64,000 bases of DNA from Vibrio sp. J1-1 (GTDB lineage Bacteria; Pseudomonadota; Gammaproteobacteria; Enterobacterales; Vibrionaceae): NCBI RefSeq assembly GCF_021728395.1, contig NZ_JAKKCM010000008.1:124001-188000 (forward strand), given 5' to 3'. Positions 17,644 through 28,638 of the stretch are shown piece by piece (position 1 is the first letter of the stretch; the number at the start of each line of letters is the position of its first letter). The notes under the pieces are model-generated. The model was not told the origin of the DNA and ran no database searches. It worked only from the letters and a program-made list of their open reading frames with translations. A program made the position numbers and the translations under genes.

Positions 17644-18936
17644 ATGCATACGACGGTTTTTGAATACGGCTATTTGACGTCACAAGAAGTCGATCAGGCT
17701 GTACTTAAGACTTCTCGAGTATCTGAGAATACCTATAACTATCTCAAAGAGGTTTGTTTAGGTTCTGATGAGGGAAGTGTAGGGAAATGCCTGAACTTAA
17801 CCAAGCGTTATGGCTATGAGTTGATTCAGGTAAAAAACTATGTGGGTGTTTTGTTTACACCCACTGGCGAACATATCGAAGTTTTACCGAAGGTTGGTAG
17901 CAAACAAAAGGACTCAAAACTATCAGTAGAAGAATCACGAGAGATGCTCTTGATGATGCTTCAACATTTGGGTTCTTTCCGTCATGTGTCGACCAACCAA
18001 GCGAATATAGCGAGCAAAAAAATGCCTCTGTTAGAGGTGTTTATTAGCCAGTTTTTGCAAGCGGTAAATTCGCTGGTGAAGAAAGGGCTCAAAAGTGACT
18101 ATGTCACGCAGGTTGAAAACCTTAATTATAAAAAAGGCAAGCTGTTAACTGCTCAGCAGGTAAAACACAATCTGGTTAATAAGCATAAGTTCTACGTTGA
18201 TTACGATGAGTATCTGATTAACCGTCCGGTTAACCGTTTAATAAAGACGGCTCTTCATAAACTCACACGCTATGCCATGTTGGCATCCAATCAAAAGCTA
18301 TTAAGAGAATTACAGTTTGCTTTCGCTGAAGTACCAGAGAGCAAATTCATCAAACAAGATATCAATGCCGTTAAGTTAGATCGCGGAATGCTTGATTACC
18401 AAGTTCCTCTGGCGTGGGCAAAGCTAATCGTGGACGGTTTTTCTCCATTGAGCATGAAAGGAGATCATGGTGCTATATCTTTGTTGTTCCCAATGGAAGC
18501 GGTATTTGAAAGCTACGTAGTTTCGGTTTTGAGAAGTGAGCTGCCTGATGGAGTGGAACTCACATCCCAAGCTTGCTTTGAGTATTTAGTGAAACACAAC
18601 GAACTAAGTCAGTTTCAGCTTAAGCCCGATTTGCTAATCACCTCGCCGGGTGGTTCTAAGATTGTGCTCGATACCAAGTGGAAACTCATTGACCTGGAAG
18701 AATATCATTATGGTATTTCGCAAGCGGATTTGTACCAAATGTTCGCCTATGGGCAAAAGTATTTAGGTGGGAAAGGGGACCTATTCTTGATCTACCCTGC
18801 ACATGAGGATTTTACTAAGCCGATAGAACACAGCTTTAATTTTAGTGATGACTTAAGGCTTTGGGTCGTGCCGTTTATTTCTGATTTACAGGGGAAAAGT
18901 CGTCTAATTTGGCCTGAAACTTTTTCGTTCGATTGA
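17644..18936 (+). CDS. mcrC: McrC nuclease subunit of type IV restriction
   Basis: A 430-residue partner of McrB. The N-terminal part (about 1-250) is the helical and beta McrC region (GVLFTPTGEHIEVLPKVG near 75, SDYVTQVENLNYKKGKLL near 155) that docks into the McrB ring. The C-terminal PD-(D/E)xK nuclease has LKPDLLI near 326 and IVLDTKWKL near 340, with Asp, Asp and Lys of the active site present. It starts 5 bases after the mcrB stop with only a weak ribosome-binding site, consistent with translational coupling. The gene is intact and of usual length. Confidence 0.93.
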   Translation: MHTTVFEYGYLTSQEVDQAVLKTSRVSENTYNYLKEVCLGSDEGSVGKCLNLTKRYGYELIQVKNYVGVLFTPTGEHIEVLPKVGSKQKDSKLSVEESREMLLMMLQHLGSFRHVSTNQANIASKKMPLLEVFISQFLQAVNSLVKKGLKSDYVTQVENLNYKKGKLLTAQQVKHNLVNKHKFYVDYDEYLINRPVNRLIKTALHKLTRYAMLASNQKLLRELQFAFAEVPESKFIKQDINAVKLDRGMLDYQVPLAWAKLIVDGFSPLSMKGDHGAISLLFPMEAVFESYVVSVLRSELPDGVELTSQACFEYLVKHNELSQFQLKPDLLITSPGGSKIVLDTKWKLIDLEEYHYGISQADLYQMFAYGQKYLGGKGDLFLIYPAHEDFTKPIEHSFNFSDDLRLWVVPFISDLQGKSRLIWPETFSFD

Positions 18937-19051
18937 TTGATTTCGTAAGCTTACAAACATCACTCATCTTTTAAATAACGTAAATTACTTAATATAAAAA
19001 TAGATTTTAAGCGGTTTCACCAAAGGATATAACACTACGTCAAGGCTTATT

Positions 19052-22000
19052 ATGCAAACATACAAACACATTCTTACTTCATTTCTCAACCAGAGAGAAT
19101 TGAACAAGCCAAACGCTCAACCTCTTTATAGTTACAAAGTCACGGCTGAGGAGTTTGAATTACTTAAACAGTCGTTGATTGCTAGTGTTGCGAGTAATGG
19201 AATCCACACATATTCGAATAAACCAATAAGAGAGTGGTCCGGATGTTTTGTATTGTATGCAGCAGAGTGGTGGCGCACGTCATTTCAAGGAGGAGTATGG
19301 GCTTGGGAACCTGTGTTGGAATCTTTAGGTTTACCAGCCAACGCAATTTCGCCGACACAAAGAAGTGAGATAGTTGTAAAGGGCTTAAGCTTTTGGGGAA
19401 GAAAGGTTTTAAGCAACACGAAGGGACGCATGTTACTTGGCACTGTGGCTGTTGAAGGTGGTTTACCGCAAACGCTAATTCAAGACCCACATAGTAAGCT
19501 TGCTCATTACTTCGAACAAGTCATCCAAGATTATGGCCAGTTTGCTCACTCTCGCTTAAATGCAGCCTCAATTGCGAAAGCACATGCGCATTACATTGCA
19601 GCATCTTATCGTGATGAAACGGTTTATAGTATTGTCGCACAAGTCGCTGAGTCTATTTACTCTTTGGTTGATAAACATGGCTTAGAAGAGCAGAGTGATC
19701 CGCTACATTATTTGAATACGGTCGATGCGAACTGGTCACAGAGTTTACCGTTGAATATGGAGCCTGAGGCTGCTCGGACCTTATTAGGTAACGCGCTTGG
19801 CCTTGCTGTCGAAGTTCAACGCCGTTTACCAAATTCAATTAAGGTTTTGCGTTCTTTACGTAAATCCTATTCTCATTACGCTTCTATGCTGGATGAGTTC
19901 GAGCTGGGCGCAGAAGAGGTGTACCAGTGGAAGACTCAAGTTGATATCACGCTCAAGTCTCGTCTTAACGCTCAATTTTTACAGCAGCTGTTTGGTAGTG
20001 TGAATCTACCTAAGCGCTTAAATCTGTTTGCAGTCGGTCAAAAGAGTTTGTTATTGGCAAAGGCGATTAAACGCGGTACTGATTCTGAGCACTATTTACT
20101 TGATGTTTATACGACGTCACTTCCAGAAGATTGGGTCGACCGCGACATACAGTTAAAAGTAACGGATGACTTTGGAAATACATGGTATGCCCCGGTGCTG
20201 GGTGGTGCTGGATTAGATGTGAATGAACCTTGGGTATTCACCCAACACAATGATGAATGGCTGTTTAAAGGTGCTGGGAATGTCACGTGTGAGGAATCAA
20301 ACGCTTTAGTTTCAGTGCCTGAACCATTATCACATCTTGAACTGGGCAGTGTCGGCAGTATCAAAAATCGAATTCTTTATGAAGCTAATACTCAAACTAG
20401 CTCCGAGTTTTACTTTGGAGAGTATTGTGTGTCTCTGCAGCAAGAGGATACACATTCCCTAGAATACAACTTAGTCGGTCAATCGGTTTCTTATCAAACA
20501 AACCCAAGTAAGTGCTTTATTGGCTTGCCTAGTCTTGTTGCTATTGATGAAGCTGGTCGACAAACGCCTATAGCGAACACTCAGCTTCGTTGGCGTAATA
20601 CGATGTTGGAACAATGGCAAACTATGAGCACTGTACCTTTTGGTAAGGTCGATATTGCTTTATTCGAAAATAATAAACCCGTTAAGCGCTTTACAGTGGG
20701 TTTATTACCGGATGATTTTGTTATTGATTTCCAGCCAAGCCATTCGGTACAAATCGGCCAAATTGGTTTTTACTCAGAGAATCAATTGCCTTCTATCGCA
20801 TTAGAGGATAATGAGCTGCTCGATGTATTGCCGAGTTCTGTTCTATCTCATGCTCAAGAAGACCAGAATGAAGCAAAGCGTAGTTTGGATATGTTGAGCA
20901 GCCAAGCCCATCCTCCTGCACAGATTAATGTCCGTTTATGGTGGCAAGATCAAGCAAAGTCTTTGTCGATGACTTTGCCATTTCCTGCGAAAGGCATCTG
21001 TTTGATTGGTACTCTAGGAGAAGCCGTTCGCAATGCAGACGCCATCTTAGTCGATAGGCTCAACCGCTATGAGTTGTTCAGTTATGGTGTAAATGATTCA
21101 CTAGATGTGGAATTTAAACTACAAGCTAGAGATATTCACGGTGCACTTTCTAAATCAGCATACGTTAAACGTTCTCTGCCAAAAGGCGACGCCTTGTCTG
21201 CTGGCCTTTCATTAGCGACATTCAAAGAAGATATTGACTCTCTGTTTGCTTTATCAACTTCATTAGACGCGATCGTTAAAGTTTCCGTACTCGATAATGC
21301 ACATACGATATTCAATTTTAATGTTAACGCGTATGGCAACACGCTCACGCCTAACCGGGAGCTATGCACAGTTGAAATTGATAACGACTACTTTATCGGG
21401 GCACTTTCTATGGTGCCACTGGATAATCCGACCTTTGCTCCGGTTACTTTAGCCAAGAATGATGAACAGTGGCATTTCCCTGATGAAGATGCAGCGCCAG
21501 GAGCTTGGCTTATTTATGCCGATGAGGCAGAGCAGGGAGTGCGACCGTTGATGTGGAGTAAAGATCTCGAACTCTTATCGTCGCCAGGCAATAGGCTGGA
21601 AGAAGCAGCAGCGATTGGCTCACGTAAAGATCGTTTAGATAAATTCTCAGTCGTTTGTGGTCAGCTAGCGATTGAGTTTAATGCTCCTGAGTGGGCATAT
21701 ATCAAAGGGCTGTTGGCTTTTGATAGCGTTCCATTAACCACATTTGATTTATGGCGCGGTGCAATCACTAAACCTGAGTTTATGCTTGCAATGTTGTTAA
21801 GCGCGAATAAGAAAGAAGCCGAGCGTATTTGGCAATTTAGTAAGCAGTTTCCTTTCTTATGGCACTCACTTAAAGCCCGAGATGCAATCGCGGTGATTAA
21901 TGCGTTCTATGATTCGCGTATCGAAGAGTATGGAACAGACTTTTCAGGCATCATTTGTGATCAAATAGAATCAAAATTGGACGACTTAGTCACTAGATAT

Positions 22001-22417
22001 CACGGCTTACAAAGCCTTAAGAATCTATTGATGTATAAAATTGACTCTAGCCGAGATAAGCCATCTCTTAATCCCGCAGCCTATAAACAGCAGTTATTTG
22101 ACCTACGAAATGCGTTGAACAATCAATATGATGAATCTCATTGGCCTTGTGCATTTGCAGATCACATTTTGAACAATGTCATTAACTCGGTAAATGAGCA
22201 ACTATCCGGAGTCTGCTTCACCACTAAAAACCTCTATCGCAATAATGTCATGAATGCGCCTGTATTACTCGCATTATCGACTTGTGGTTCTGCTTCACTT
22301 CGCGTGACTCCAGAAGTTGTGCATGCAATGAGGCAGTATAAAAGCTTCGATCCCGACTATTTTGAACAAGCATTCGCTCTTACACATCAAATGATTTTCG
22401 GCCTAGTGAATAGCTAA
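19052..22417 (+). CDS. druH: DruH of Druantia type III (STY4851/ECs_5259-like protein)
   Basis: A 1121-residue soluble protein without recognised catalytic motifs. Its length, the N-terminal segment with WSGCFVLYAAEWWRTSFQGG and ALESLG-like helices near residues 45-75, and above all the partner gene (a 2068-residue DUF1998 helicase 14 bp downstream) match the two-gene Druantia type III defence system, in which druH is followed by druE. Its molecular job is not known. It probably forms a complex with the DruE helicase. An AAGG ribosome-binding site precedes the ATG. An AT-rich 115-bp upstream gap separates it from mcrC and likely contains its promoter. The identification relies on architecture plus recall of the family, not on a search. 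Confidence 0.8.
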   Translation: MQTYKHILTSFLNQRELNKPNAQPLYSYKVTAEEFELLKQSLIASVASNGIHTYSNKPIREWSGCFVLYAAEWWRTSFQGGVWAWEPVLESLGLPANAISPTQRSEIVVKGLSFWGRKVLSNTKGRMLLGTVAVEGGLPQTLIQDPHSKLAHYFEQVIQDYGQFAHSRLNAASIAKAHAHYIAASYRDETVYSIVAQVAESIYSLVDKHGLEEQSDPLHYLNTVDANWSQSLPLNMEPEAARTLLGNALGLAVEVQRRLPNSIKVLRSLRKSYSHYASMLDEFELGAEEVYQWKTQVDITLKSRLNAQFLQQLFGSVNLPKRLNLFAVGQKSLLLAKAIKRGTDSEHYLLDVYTTSLPEDWVDRDIQLKVTDDFGNTWYAPVLGGAGLDVNEPWVFTQHNDEWLFKGAGNVTCEESNALVSVPEPLSHLELGSVGSIKNRILYEANTQTSSEFYFGEYCVSLQQEDTHSLEYNLVGQSVSYQTNPSKCFIGLPSLVAIDEAGRQTPIANTQLRWRNTMLEQWQTMSTVPFGKVDIALFENNKPVKRFTVGLLPDDFVIDFQPSHSVQIGQIGFYSENQLPSIALEDNELLDVLPSSVLSHAQEDQNEAKRSLDMLSSQAHPPAQINVRLWWQDQAKSLSMTLPFPAKGICLIGTLGEAVRNADAILVDRLNRYELFSYGVNDSLDVEFKLQARDIHGALSKSAYVKRSLPKGDALSAGLSLATFKEDIDSLFALSTSLDAIVKVSVLDNAHTIFNFNVNAYGNTLTPNRELCTVEIDNDYFIGALSMVPLDNPTFAPVTLAKNDEQWHFPDEDAAPGAWLIYADEAEQGVRPLMWSKDLELLSSPGNRLEEAAAIGSRKDRLDKFSVVCGQLAIEFNAPEWAYIKGLLAFDSVPLTTFDLWRGAITKPEFMLAMLLSANKKEAERIWQFSKQFPFLWHSLKARDAIAVINAFYDSRIEEYGTDFSGIICDQIESKLDDLVTRYHGLQSLKNLLMYKIDSSRDKPSLNPAAYKQQLFDLRNALNNQYDESHWPCAFADHILNNVINSVNEQLSGVCFTTKNLYRNNVMNAPVLLALSTCGSASLRVTPEVVHAMRQYKSFDPDYFEQAFALTHQMIFGLVNS

Positions 22418-22431
22418 AAGGTAACCCAACC

Positions 22432-25400
22432 ATGCAATATTTTGAGTCTTTAGTTGACCAACTTACCAAACGTGCGGCACGAGCTACTTTAGGGCAATTT
22501 GGTCTGCGATCTAAGCCGTTACGTGAATTCTTGTGGCAGTCGTTTTCTCAACCTCCGGGTAAAGACGGAGCTTTTCTTGCCGATCCTGTCTTTGAGGCAA
22601 CATTCGGCTGGAAACCACATACAGAAAGTATGCGAGATCTTTCAGGGGGACTTCTAAACCGCGCAATTGTAAAGGCGATGGCAAACCCACCTAAAGAGCT
22701 TGAAGAAGATTACCTATTTGATAGTAGTTGGTACCCATATTTTCACCAGTATGAGGCTTGGTCACACTTATTAGAGACCTCACCTAAGTCTGTTATTGTA
22801 AGTAGTGGCACGGGTTCGGGTAAAACAGAGTGTTTTTTGGTTCCGATTCTTAATGACATTGTCGACAGAAACAGCAAACCAGATGGTGTTGAGGCTCTGT
22901 TTCTATATCCACTCAATGCGCTAATTAACAGCCAAAGAGAGCGTCTGACGGCATGGACTCACCAGTTGGGGGATCAGGTTAAGTTCTCACTCTTTAACGG
23001 CGATACGCCGGAGTCCGTCAGTGCCGCAGAGCGCAAAAAACATCCGAATGAGCAATTATCTCGCAGAGAACTAAGGGAAAGCCCAGCTCAGATTTTGGTG
23101 ACGAACTCGACGATGTTGGAATACATGTTAGTTCGTCAAAAAGATGCCAATATCTTGAACCGTTCCCAGGGTAAACTACGTTGGATCGTATTGGATGAAG
23201 CGCACACCTATATTGGTTCTCAGGCTGCTGAACTATCGTTGTTGTTAAGACGTGTGATGCATGGATTTGGCGTAACACCAGACCAAGTCCGATTTGTAGC
23301 AACATCTGCAACTATTGGTGGTGCGGATTCTGACGATGATCTAAAGGTATTCTTGGCGGATGTGGCTGGTATCGATATTACACAAGTTCACTTGGTGAAA
23401 GGCAAGCGCGAAATTAAGCCTCTGATGGAATTAGAGCAGATCAAAGCGATGAGTCTTGACCATGTGGTGAGTATTGAAAACGAGCAACAACGCTACGATG
23501 TATTACAAAACATACCGCCGCTGCGAACGTTAAGGCAACGCCTTAGTTCAACAGATAATAGAATGACTCTTAACGAAATAAGCAAACTATTGTCTGCAAC
23601 AGAAGAGCCTCTATCTGAACAAGTTTCTCTACAATGGCTCGATATATGTGCTTCGACGAAGAACGCGAATGGCGATGCATTCATCCCGTTTAGACTCCAT
23701 CTTTTTCATCGTGTGGCCGGTGGCCTCTGGGCTTGTTCAAACCCTGACTGCTCATCCAAAGTTGGTACACCTTTAGAATCTGTCGACTGGCGATTTGGTA
23801 TGGTCCATATGTCGAGACGAGATAAGTGCTCATGCGGCTCACCAGTGTTTGAGATGGTCAGCTGTAATGGTTGTGGTACAAGCTTATTAGCTGCGACTGA
23901 AAAAATTGACTCAGAGACAAGTCATGCTCAGCTTCATTTGACGAAACCAGACTCATCTATAGATGACTTCGCTCTGGATCTCATAGGAGAAGAAGACTTA
24001 ACCAACGAAGATGACGAAGAGGCTTCTAATGAGTATGACCGTTTTGGTCTTATCTCCCCGTTAAGTTTTGAAGAAACAGGTGAATATTGGATTAATAACC
24101 TGAGAGAAGTGAAAGCAGCTAAAGTGCCCGGATCGCACTTGATTCATCGTGTAGAAGGGTATCGTAAAAGCGATGGTGCTTTATCTCTCCGTTGTCCGTG
24201 TTGCCAACACACGAAAATTAAGAATTTTGAGTTTTATCGCCATTTTATAAATGGTGCTCCGTTCATGTTGTCGACGGTTATCCCTACGTTATTAGAATAT
24301 TGCCAAGATGGTAAGAAAGAACAATTAAAAGGCCCTTGGAACGGTCGTCGAATGATCACATTTACCGATAGTCGTCAGGGTACTGCTCGCTTTTCTGCCA
24401 AAGCACAGCAAGATTCTGAAAGGCAGTTTTTACGTTCAACGATTTATCACTTGATTTTGGATAAAGCGATCCGAGAAAGCGGGGCGGGGGCGGGTTCGGC
24501 TTCTAGTCCAGAGCTGGAGCAATACCAAGCGATGCTCAAAATGGCAATCGAGAATGGCAATGAAGGTATGGTTGAGTTCGTTGAAGGTAAAATCTCGGAA
24601 CTCGTTGGTAGTACCTCAAAGCCAGTTACGGTCAGTTGGCTAGAAGTGGAAGACTTCTTAGCGGAACAGAAAGAAGTGCAGTTGTGGATCAAAAAGTTCT
24701 ATGAGCATTTTGATGACCGAATGGACATGGTTGCGAATCCTAAGTTACTTGCTCGTTTATTGCTTTTAAGAGAGTTTAATAGTCGACCGAAAAGACAGAA
24801 TACGCTAGAAACCATGGGATTAGTCTGTATGGAGTACCCAGTGCTGGATAAAAAGGTGAATTCAGCTCCAAGTGAATGGTTGAGGCATTTTGACAGTGCA
24901 GATGAAGCGCGTGCAGAGTGGGTAAACTTCTTGACTGTCGCAGTGAATTTTCATGTACGAAGCGTGAAAGCTGTGAGGTTGACCGAAGAGCAGATCAACT
25001 GGATCGGTGCTAAATACTCTCCAGCTTTCTTAGTAGGGCAAGATGAACCTACCCATATTTGGAATGTAGAGGCATGGCCAAAAATTAGGCGTAATGGTTC
25101 ACGACAACCAAGATTAGCAAGGTTGGTTGCAACAGCTCTAAATATGGAGTTGGATGATGCTAATTCTCGGGCCGATATCAATGAAATTCTACGCCAAGCA
25201 TGGATGGCTCTGCAGTCTTCCGTATTGACACCAAGTGGTGATGGCTATCGTTTGGAGCTTGAACAACAAGTCAGCTTTTCTTTATTAGCGGACAAGCATC
25301 AATGTCCTCACACCCAAAAAATTATTGATAAGCCTTTGCTAGGGGTTACTCCGTATTTGAATGTATCTGGAGACCGCAACGAGCACTTGTGTAAGTCAAT

Positions 25401-28400
25401 ATCTACACCATGTTATCCATACCCGTTTGGACGAGATCCAGACAGTGGAGAAACTGTTGATCTAACCAAAGTTCGAGATTGGCAAGAGCAGCCTGAATTG
25501 ATGAATGTACGTAAAGAAAATGCTTGGTCTGATATTGCTGACCGCGTTGTCGAGCGTACACCTTACTTTAGGGTTGCAGAACATTCAGCACAGCTCAAAG
25601 CAAGTCAGTTACGAGAGTATGAAAAAGAATTCAAAGCAGGGAGAATCAACGTTTTAAGCTGTTCTACAACCATGGAGATGGGGGTCGATATTGGTGGTAT
25701 ATCAGTAGTCGCGATGAACAATGCTCCGCCAAACCCTGCAAACTATTTACAACGTGCAGGCCGGGCTGGTCGCCGTGGTGAGAGTAAATCTATTGCACTT
25801 ACGTTATGTAAGTCGACACCACATGGCGAACATATCTTTTCGAATACACGTTGGGCATTTGATACGGATATTAAAGTTCCAAATGTATCTTTATCCAGTG
25901 ATTACATTGTTCGTCGACATGTGAATTCGTTATTACTTGCAACATTTTTAAATCGATTCTTAAAGTCAGAGAATTCACTGAAGCTGAATTGCGGGAACTT
26001 CTTTAAGTCTGATCATGGCTCAGCGGCTTCTCAAGCTGAGCAGTTTGTTGACTGGTGTGTGAATGGTGCATTAGAGCTTGTACAAGAAGGCCTTGATACT
26101 TTGCTTCGTCGTACTTCTCTCGATGCGACATCACGTATCGAAATACTAGATGCCTCTGCTACACACATGAAGCAAATTGTTGAACGTTGGGTAGCTGAGC
26201 ATCAATTGTTAAAAGATCAATCTAATAGCTTGGAGGACAACCCTAATTCACTCTCGACTGCGCAAGCTGCAGTTGAAAGTCAAATTCAACGCTTAGAAGG
26301 CGAGTTTTTACTATCTGAGTTAGCTCGGAAAGGCTTCTTACCTGGCTACGGTTTCCCAACGGATGTTGTTTCTTTAAATACGGACCACGTCAAAGTGATC
26401 GAGAGGCGTAAGCGCAACATTAAAATGAAGCAAGATCAAATTAGCGATAAAACATCCCGTAAAGACAATCTTTACAGCGCAAAAGGTTTCCCATCTCGCG
26501 ATTTGTCTGTCGCAATTCGTGATTATGCGCCGGGTAATGATGTTGTTATTGATGGGCGTGTTTATCAGTCTAAGGGTGTCTTGTTGAATTGGCATAGCCC
26601 CGCATCCGTTGATCAAGTCAAAGAAATTCAAGCGTTGAGATGGGCATGGCGATGCGACAAGTGCGGAGCAAGCAATACTTCTTCTTTAAGACCTGATAAA
26701 TGTGAATGTTGTGGTAATGAGTTTGATTTGAGTGATGGCAAAACGAAAGAGCATATCCATCCATACATTCAACCCGCAAGCTTCGCAGTGGATATTAGAG
26801 ATGAGCCCCACAATGACATTTCTCGATTGAACCACGTACCTATCAATGACCCTTGGGTAACGGTAGATAGTTCAGAGTGGCGAGAAGTGAGTGTGAACCC
26901 CGGCGCATCGTATCGTTCTAGTCATAATGGGCATGTGTATTACTACAGTGCTGGGCCTGTTAACAAAGGTTATGCGCTTTGCCTTGAGTGTGGTCGCATG
27001 GAGGCAATGCCAGAAAGTGAAGATAAATCGCCGAAAGACGTATTAATGGGTCACACTCGTTTAAGAGGAGGTAAAGGACATTTAACTCGTTCGAGTGAAG
27101 TATTATGTGGTGGTAACGATAGGGAGTTTACTGCTAAGGGGCCTTTGAAGCTCGGACATAGTACTTACACAGACGTATTCGAATTATTGTTATTCAATGA
27201 GTTGGGGAAACCACTAGTAGATAGAAGTATCGCTCGTTCAGTCGCCGTATTGATGCGAAATCAGTTGGCAGAGAAACTCGGTATCAATAATGATGAAATT
27301 GGCTGTACAACTAAGCCAGTGAATCATGAGGGACGTGAAGTGCAAGCGATCGTCCTATTTGATAATGCAGCTGGCGGTGCAGGTTTCTCAATTCAAGCTT
27401 CGGACTATGTTATCGAGCTATTAAAAGGGGCAAAAAAGATAGCTTCAAGTTGTCACTGCGATAAGGCATGTCATCGCTGTTTAGTTGATTATTCGACTCA
27501 GCATGTCCTTGATCTACTAGACCGACATAAAGTTACTGCATATTTGAATAACGGTTTTTTCAACAATCTCAGTCTTCCTACGGAATATGAATTATTCGAC
27601 CATCATAATAGGCGTGAGCTACGCCCCCTAATGATCGCAATAGAAAAAACACTTGCCAAGGACGATGACTCTGACCTCTATGTCGAATTACCTATCAGTC
27701 AGTTGAGCGATTTAGGAGGTTGGCAGTTATATCAAGCATTCAGCCGTTGGGTTGCTGAACGTAAGGTAAACCTGATACTTGCAGAGACTAAAGTTAAAGA
27801 GTTGTCACTAGAGCAAAAAGTGACGCTATCTTGGTATCAAAACCATCCTAATGTGAAGCTTTTGAGTAGATCCTTGAATGGCCAGTCCGAACACGTTGTT
27901 CTTGCATCTGTAACTAATAAGTCATGTTGCTACCAATGGGGCATTCGTGAAGACGATCATGAAACACTGGTTACTGGCGTTGGTTCTTTAGGGAAGTTAG
28001 CTGACTTCGATATTACACGTCTGCATCAAAGTTCTGATGTAGAGAAAATAGTCATCGATAGTGAGTTGGATGGAAAAGCTTCTGAGTTCGGATTTAAGTT
28101 CTGGTCCCACGTATTTAAACGTTCCCCGGCATTGATGGCACTAATGGAAGATCAGGTTATTGAATCTGTAACGTACTCAGATCGTTACCTTGCGGCTACC
28201 TTACCATTCTCGCTCTGCTTTAATGCCCTGAAGTTTATAGGAGAGCATTACAAAAGTTGCCAGATAGAAATCAACACTGGTGAATTGGCGAGAGGTTACA
28301 GACCAGCAACGGTACAAGATAACTTTTACGACGATTATTCACGAGATAAGGTTGTTAGTTTGGCGCTAGAGAGAACGGCGGCAAATATCAGTTTTAAAAC

Positions 28401-28638
28401 GGCTCCGAAGTACAAGCTACCACATTCAAGAACGTTAGTTTTATCGTTTGATAATGGGCGTCAGGTGACATTTTGGCTCGACCAAGGTTTTGGTTATTGG
28501 TATGCAGACAAGCGTTTGTCTGAAAATCATTTACCGCATAATCTTTATGATGAAGAACACGCAAATATTATTGTGAAAGGACAATCTCAAATATCCTCAG
28601 GAGGTTTCCCAACGGACGTCTTTATCTCATTTGCCTAG
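22432..28638 (+). CDS. druE: DruE, giant DEAD/DEAH helicase with DUF1998 (Druantia type III)
   Basis: A 2068-residue superfamily-2 helicase. Walker A SSGTGSGKTE is near residue 125, DEAH in VLDEAHTYIGSQ near 254, and SATIGG near 290. The helicase C-terminal motif ending LQRAGRAGRRGES is near 1107, and the DUF1998 core FDNAAGGAGFS near 1644 is followed by the Cys cluster SCHCDKACHRCLVDYS near 1675. Extra zinc-binding Cys pairs occur near 435-485 (CSNPDC, CSCGS, CNGCG), 585 (CPCCQ) and 1405-1425 (CDKCG, CECCG). DruE is the signature protein of all Druantia types, and length and partner fit type III. It starts 14 bp after druH with AAGG in the gap, so the two genes form an operon. The frame is intact across 6.2 kb. 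Confidence 0.9.
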   Translation: MQYFESLVDQLTKRAARATLGQFGLRSKPLREFLWQSFSQPPGKDGAFLADPVFEATFGWKPHTESMRDLSGGLLNRAIVKAMANPPKELEEDYLFDSSWYPYFHQYEAWSHLLETSPKSVIVSSGTGSGKTECFLVPILNDIVDRNSKPDGVEALFLYPLNALINSQRERLTAWTHQLGDQVKFSLFNGDTPESVSAAERKKHPNEQLSRRELRESPAQILVTNSTMLEYMLVRQKDANILNRSQGKLRWIVLDEAHTYIGSQAAELSLLLRRVMHGFGVTPDQVRFVATSATIGGADSDDDLKVFLADVAGIDITQVHLVKGKREIKPLMELEQIKAMSLDHVVSIENEQQRYDVLQNIPPLRTLRQRLSSTDNRMTLNEISKLLSATEEPLSEQVSLQWLDICASTKNANGDAFIPFRLHLFHRVAGGLWACSNPDCSSKVGTPLESVDWRFGMVHMSRRDKCSCGSPVFEMVSCNGCGTSLLAATEKIDSETSHAQLHLTKPDSSIDDFALDLIGEEDLTNEDDEEASNEYDRFGLISPLSFEETGEYWINNLREVKAAKVPGSHLIHRVEGYRKSDGALSLRCPCCQHTKIKNFEFYRHFINGAPFMLSTVIPTLLEYCQDGKKEQLKGPWNGRRMITFTDSRQGTARFSAKAQQDSERQFLRSTIYHLILDKAIRESGAGAGSASSPELEQYQAMLKMAIENGNEGMVEFVEGKISELVGSTSKPVTVSWLEVEDFLAEQKEVQLWIKKFYEHFDDRMDMVANPKLLARLLLLREFNSRPKRQNTLETMGLVCMEYPVLDKKVNSAPSEWLRHFDSADEARAEWVNFLTVAVNFHVRSVKAVRLTEEQINWIGAKYSPAFLVGQDEPTHIWNVEAWPKIRRNGSRQPRLARLVATALNMELDDANSRADINEILRQAWMALQSSVLTPSGDGYRLELEQQVSFSLLADKHQCPHTQKIIDKPLLGVTPYLNVSGDRNEHLCKSISTPCYPYPFGRDPDSGETVDLTKVRDWQEQPELMNVRKENAWSDIADRVVERTPYFRVAEHSAQLKASQLREYEKEFKAGRINVLSCSTTMEMGVDIGGISVVAMNNAPPNPANYLQRAGRAGRRGESKSIALTLCKSTPHGEHIFSNTRWAFDTDIKVPNVSLSSDYIVRRHVNSLLLATFLNRFLKSENSLKLNCGNFFKSDHGSAASQAEQFVDWCVNGALELVQEGLDTLLRRTSLDATSRIEILDASATHMKQIVERWVAEHQLLKDQSNSLEDNPNSLSTAQAAVESQIQRLEGEFLLSELARKGFLPGYGFPTDVVSLNTDHVKVIERRKRNIKMKQDQISDKTSRKDNLYSAKGFPSRDLSVAIRDYAPGNDVVIDGRVYQSKGVLLNWHSPASVDQVKEIQALRWAWRCDKCGASNTSSLRPDKCECCGNEFDLSDGKTKEHIHPYIQPASFAVDIRDEPHNDISRLNHVPINDPWVTVDSSEWREVSVNPGASYRSSHNGHVYYYSAGPVNKGYALCLECGRMEAMPESEDKSPKDVLMGHTRLRGGKGHLTRSSEVLCGGNDREFTAKGPLKLGHSTYTDVFELLLFNELGKPLVDRSIARSVAVLMRNQLAEKLGINNDEIGCTTKPVNHEGREVQAIVLFDNAAGGAGFSIQASDYVIELLKGAKKIASSCHCDKACHRCLVDYSTQHVLDLLDRHKVTAYLNNGFFNNLSLPTEYELFDHHNRRELRPLMIAIEKTLAKDDDSDLYVELPISQLSDLGGWQLYQAFSRWVAERKVNLILAETKVKELSLEQKVTLSWYQNHPNVKLLSRSLNGQSEHVVLASVTNKSCCYQWGIREDDHETLVTGVGSLGKLADFDITRLHQSSDVEKIVIDSELDGKASEFGFKFWSHVFKRSPALMALMEDQVIESVTYSDRYLAATLPFSLCFNALKFIGEHYKSCQIEINTGELARGYRPATVQDNFYDDYSRDKVVSLALERTAANISFKTAPKYKLPHSRTLVLSFDNGRQVTFWLDQGFGYWYADKRLSENHLPHNLYDEEHANIIVKGQSQISSGGFPTDVFISFA

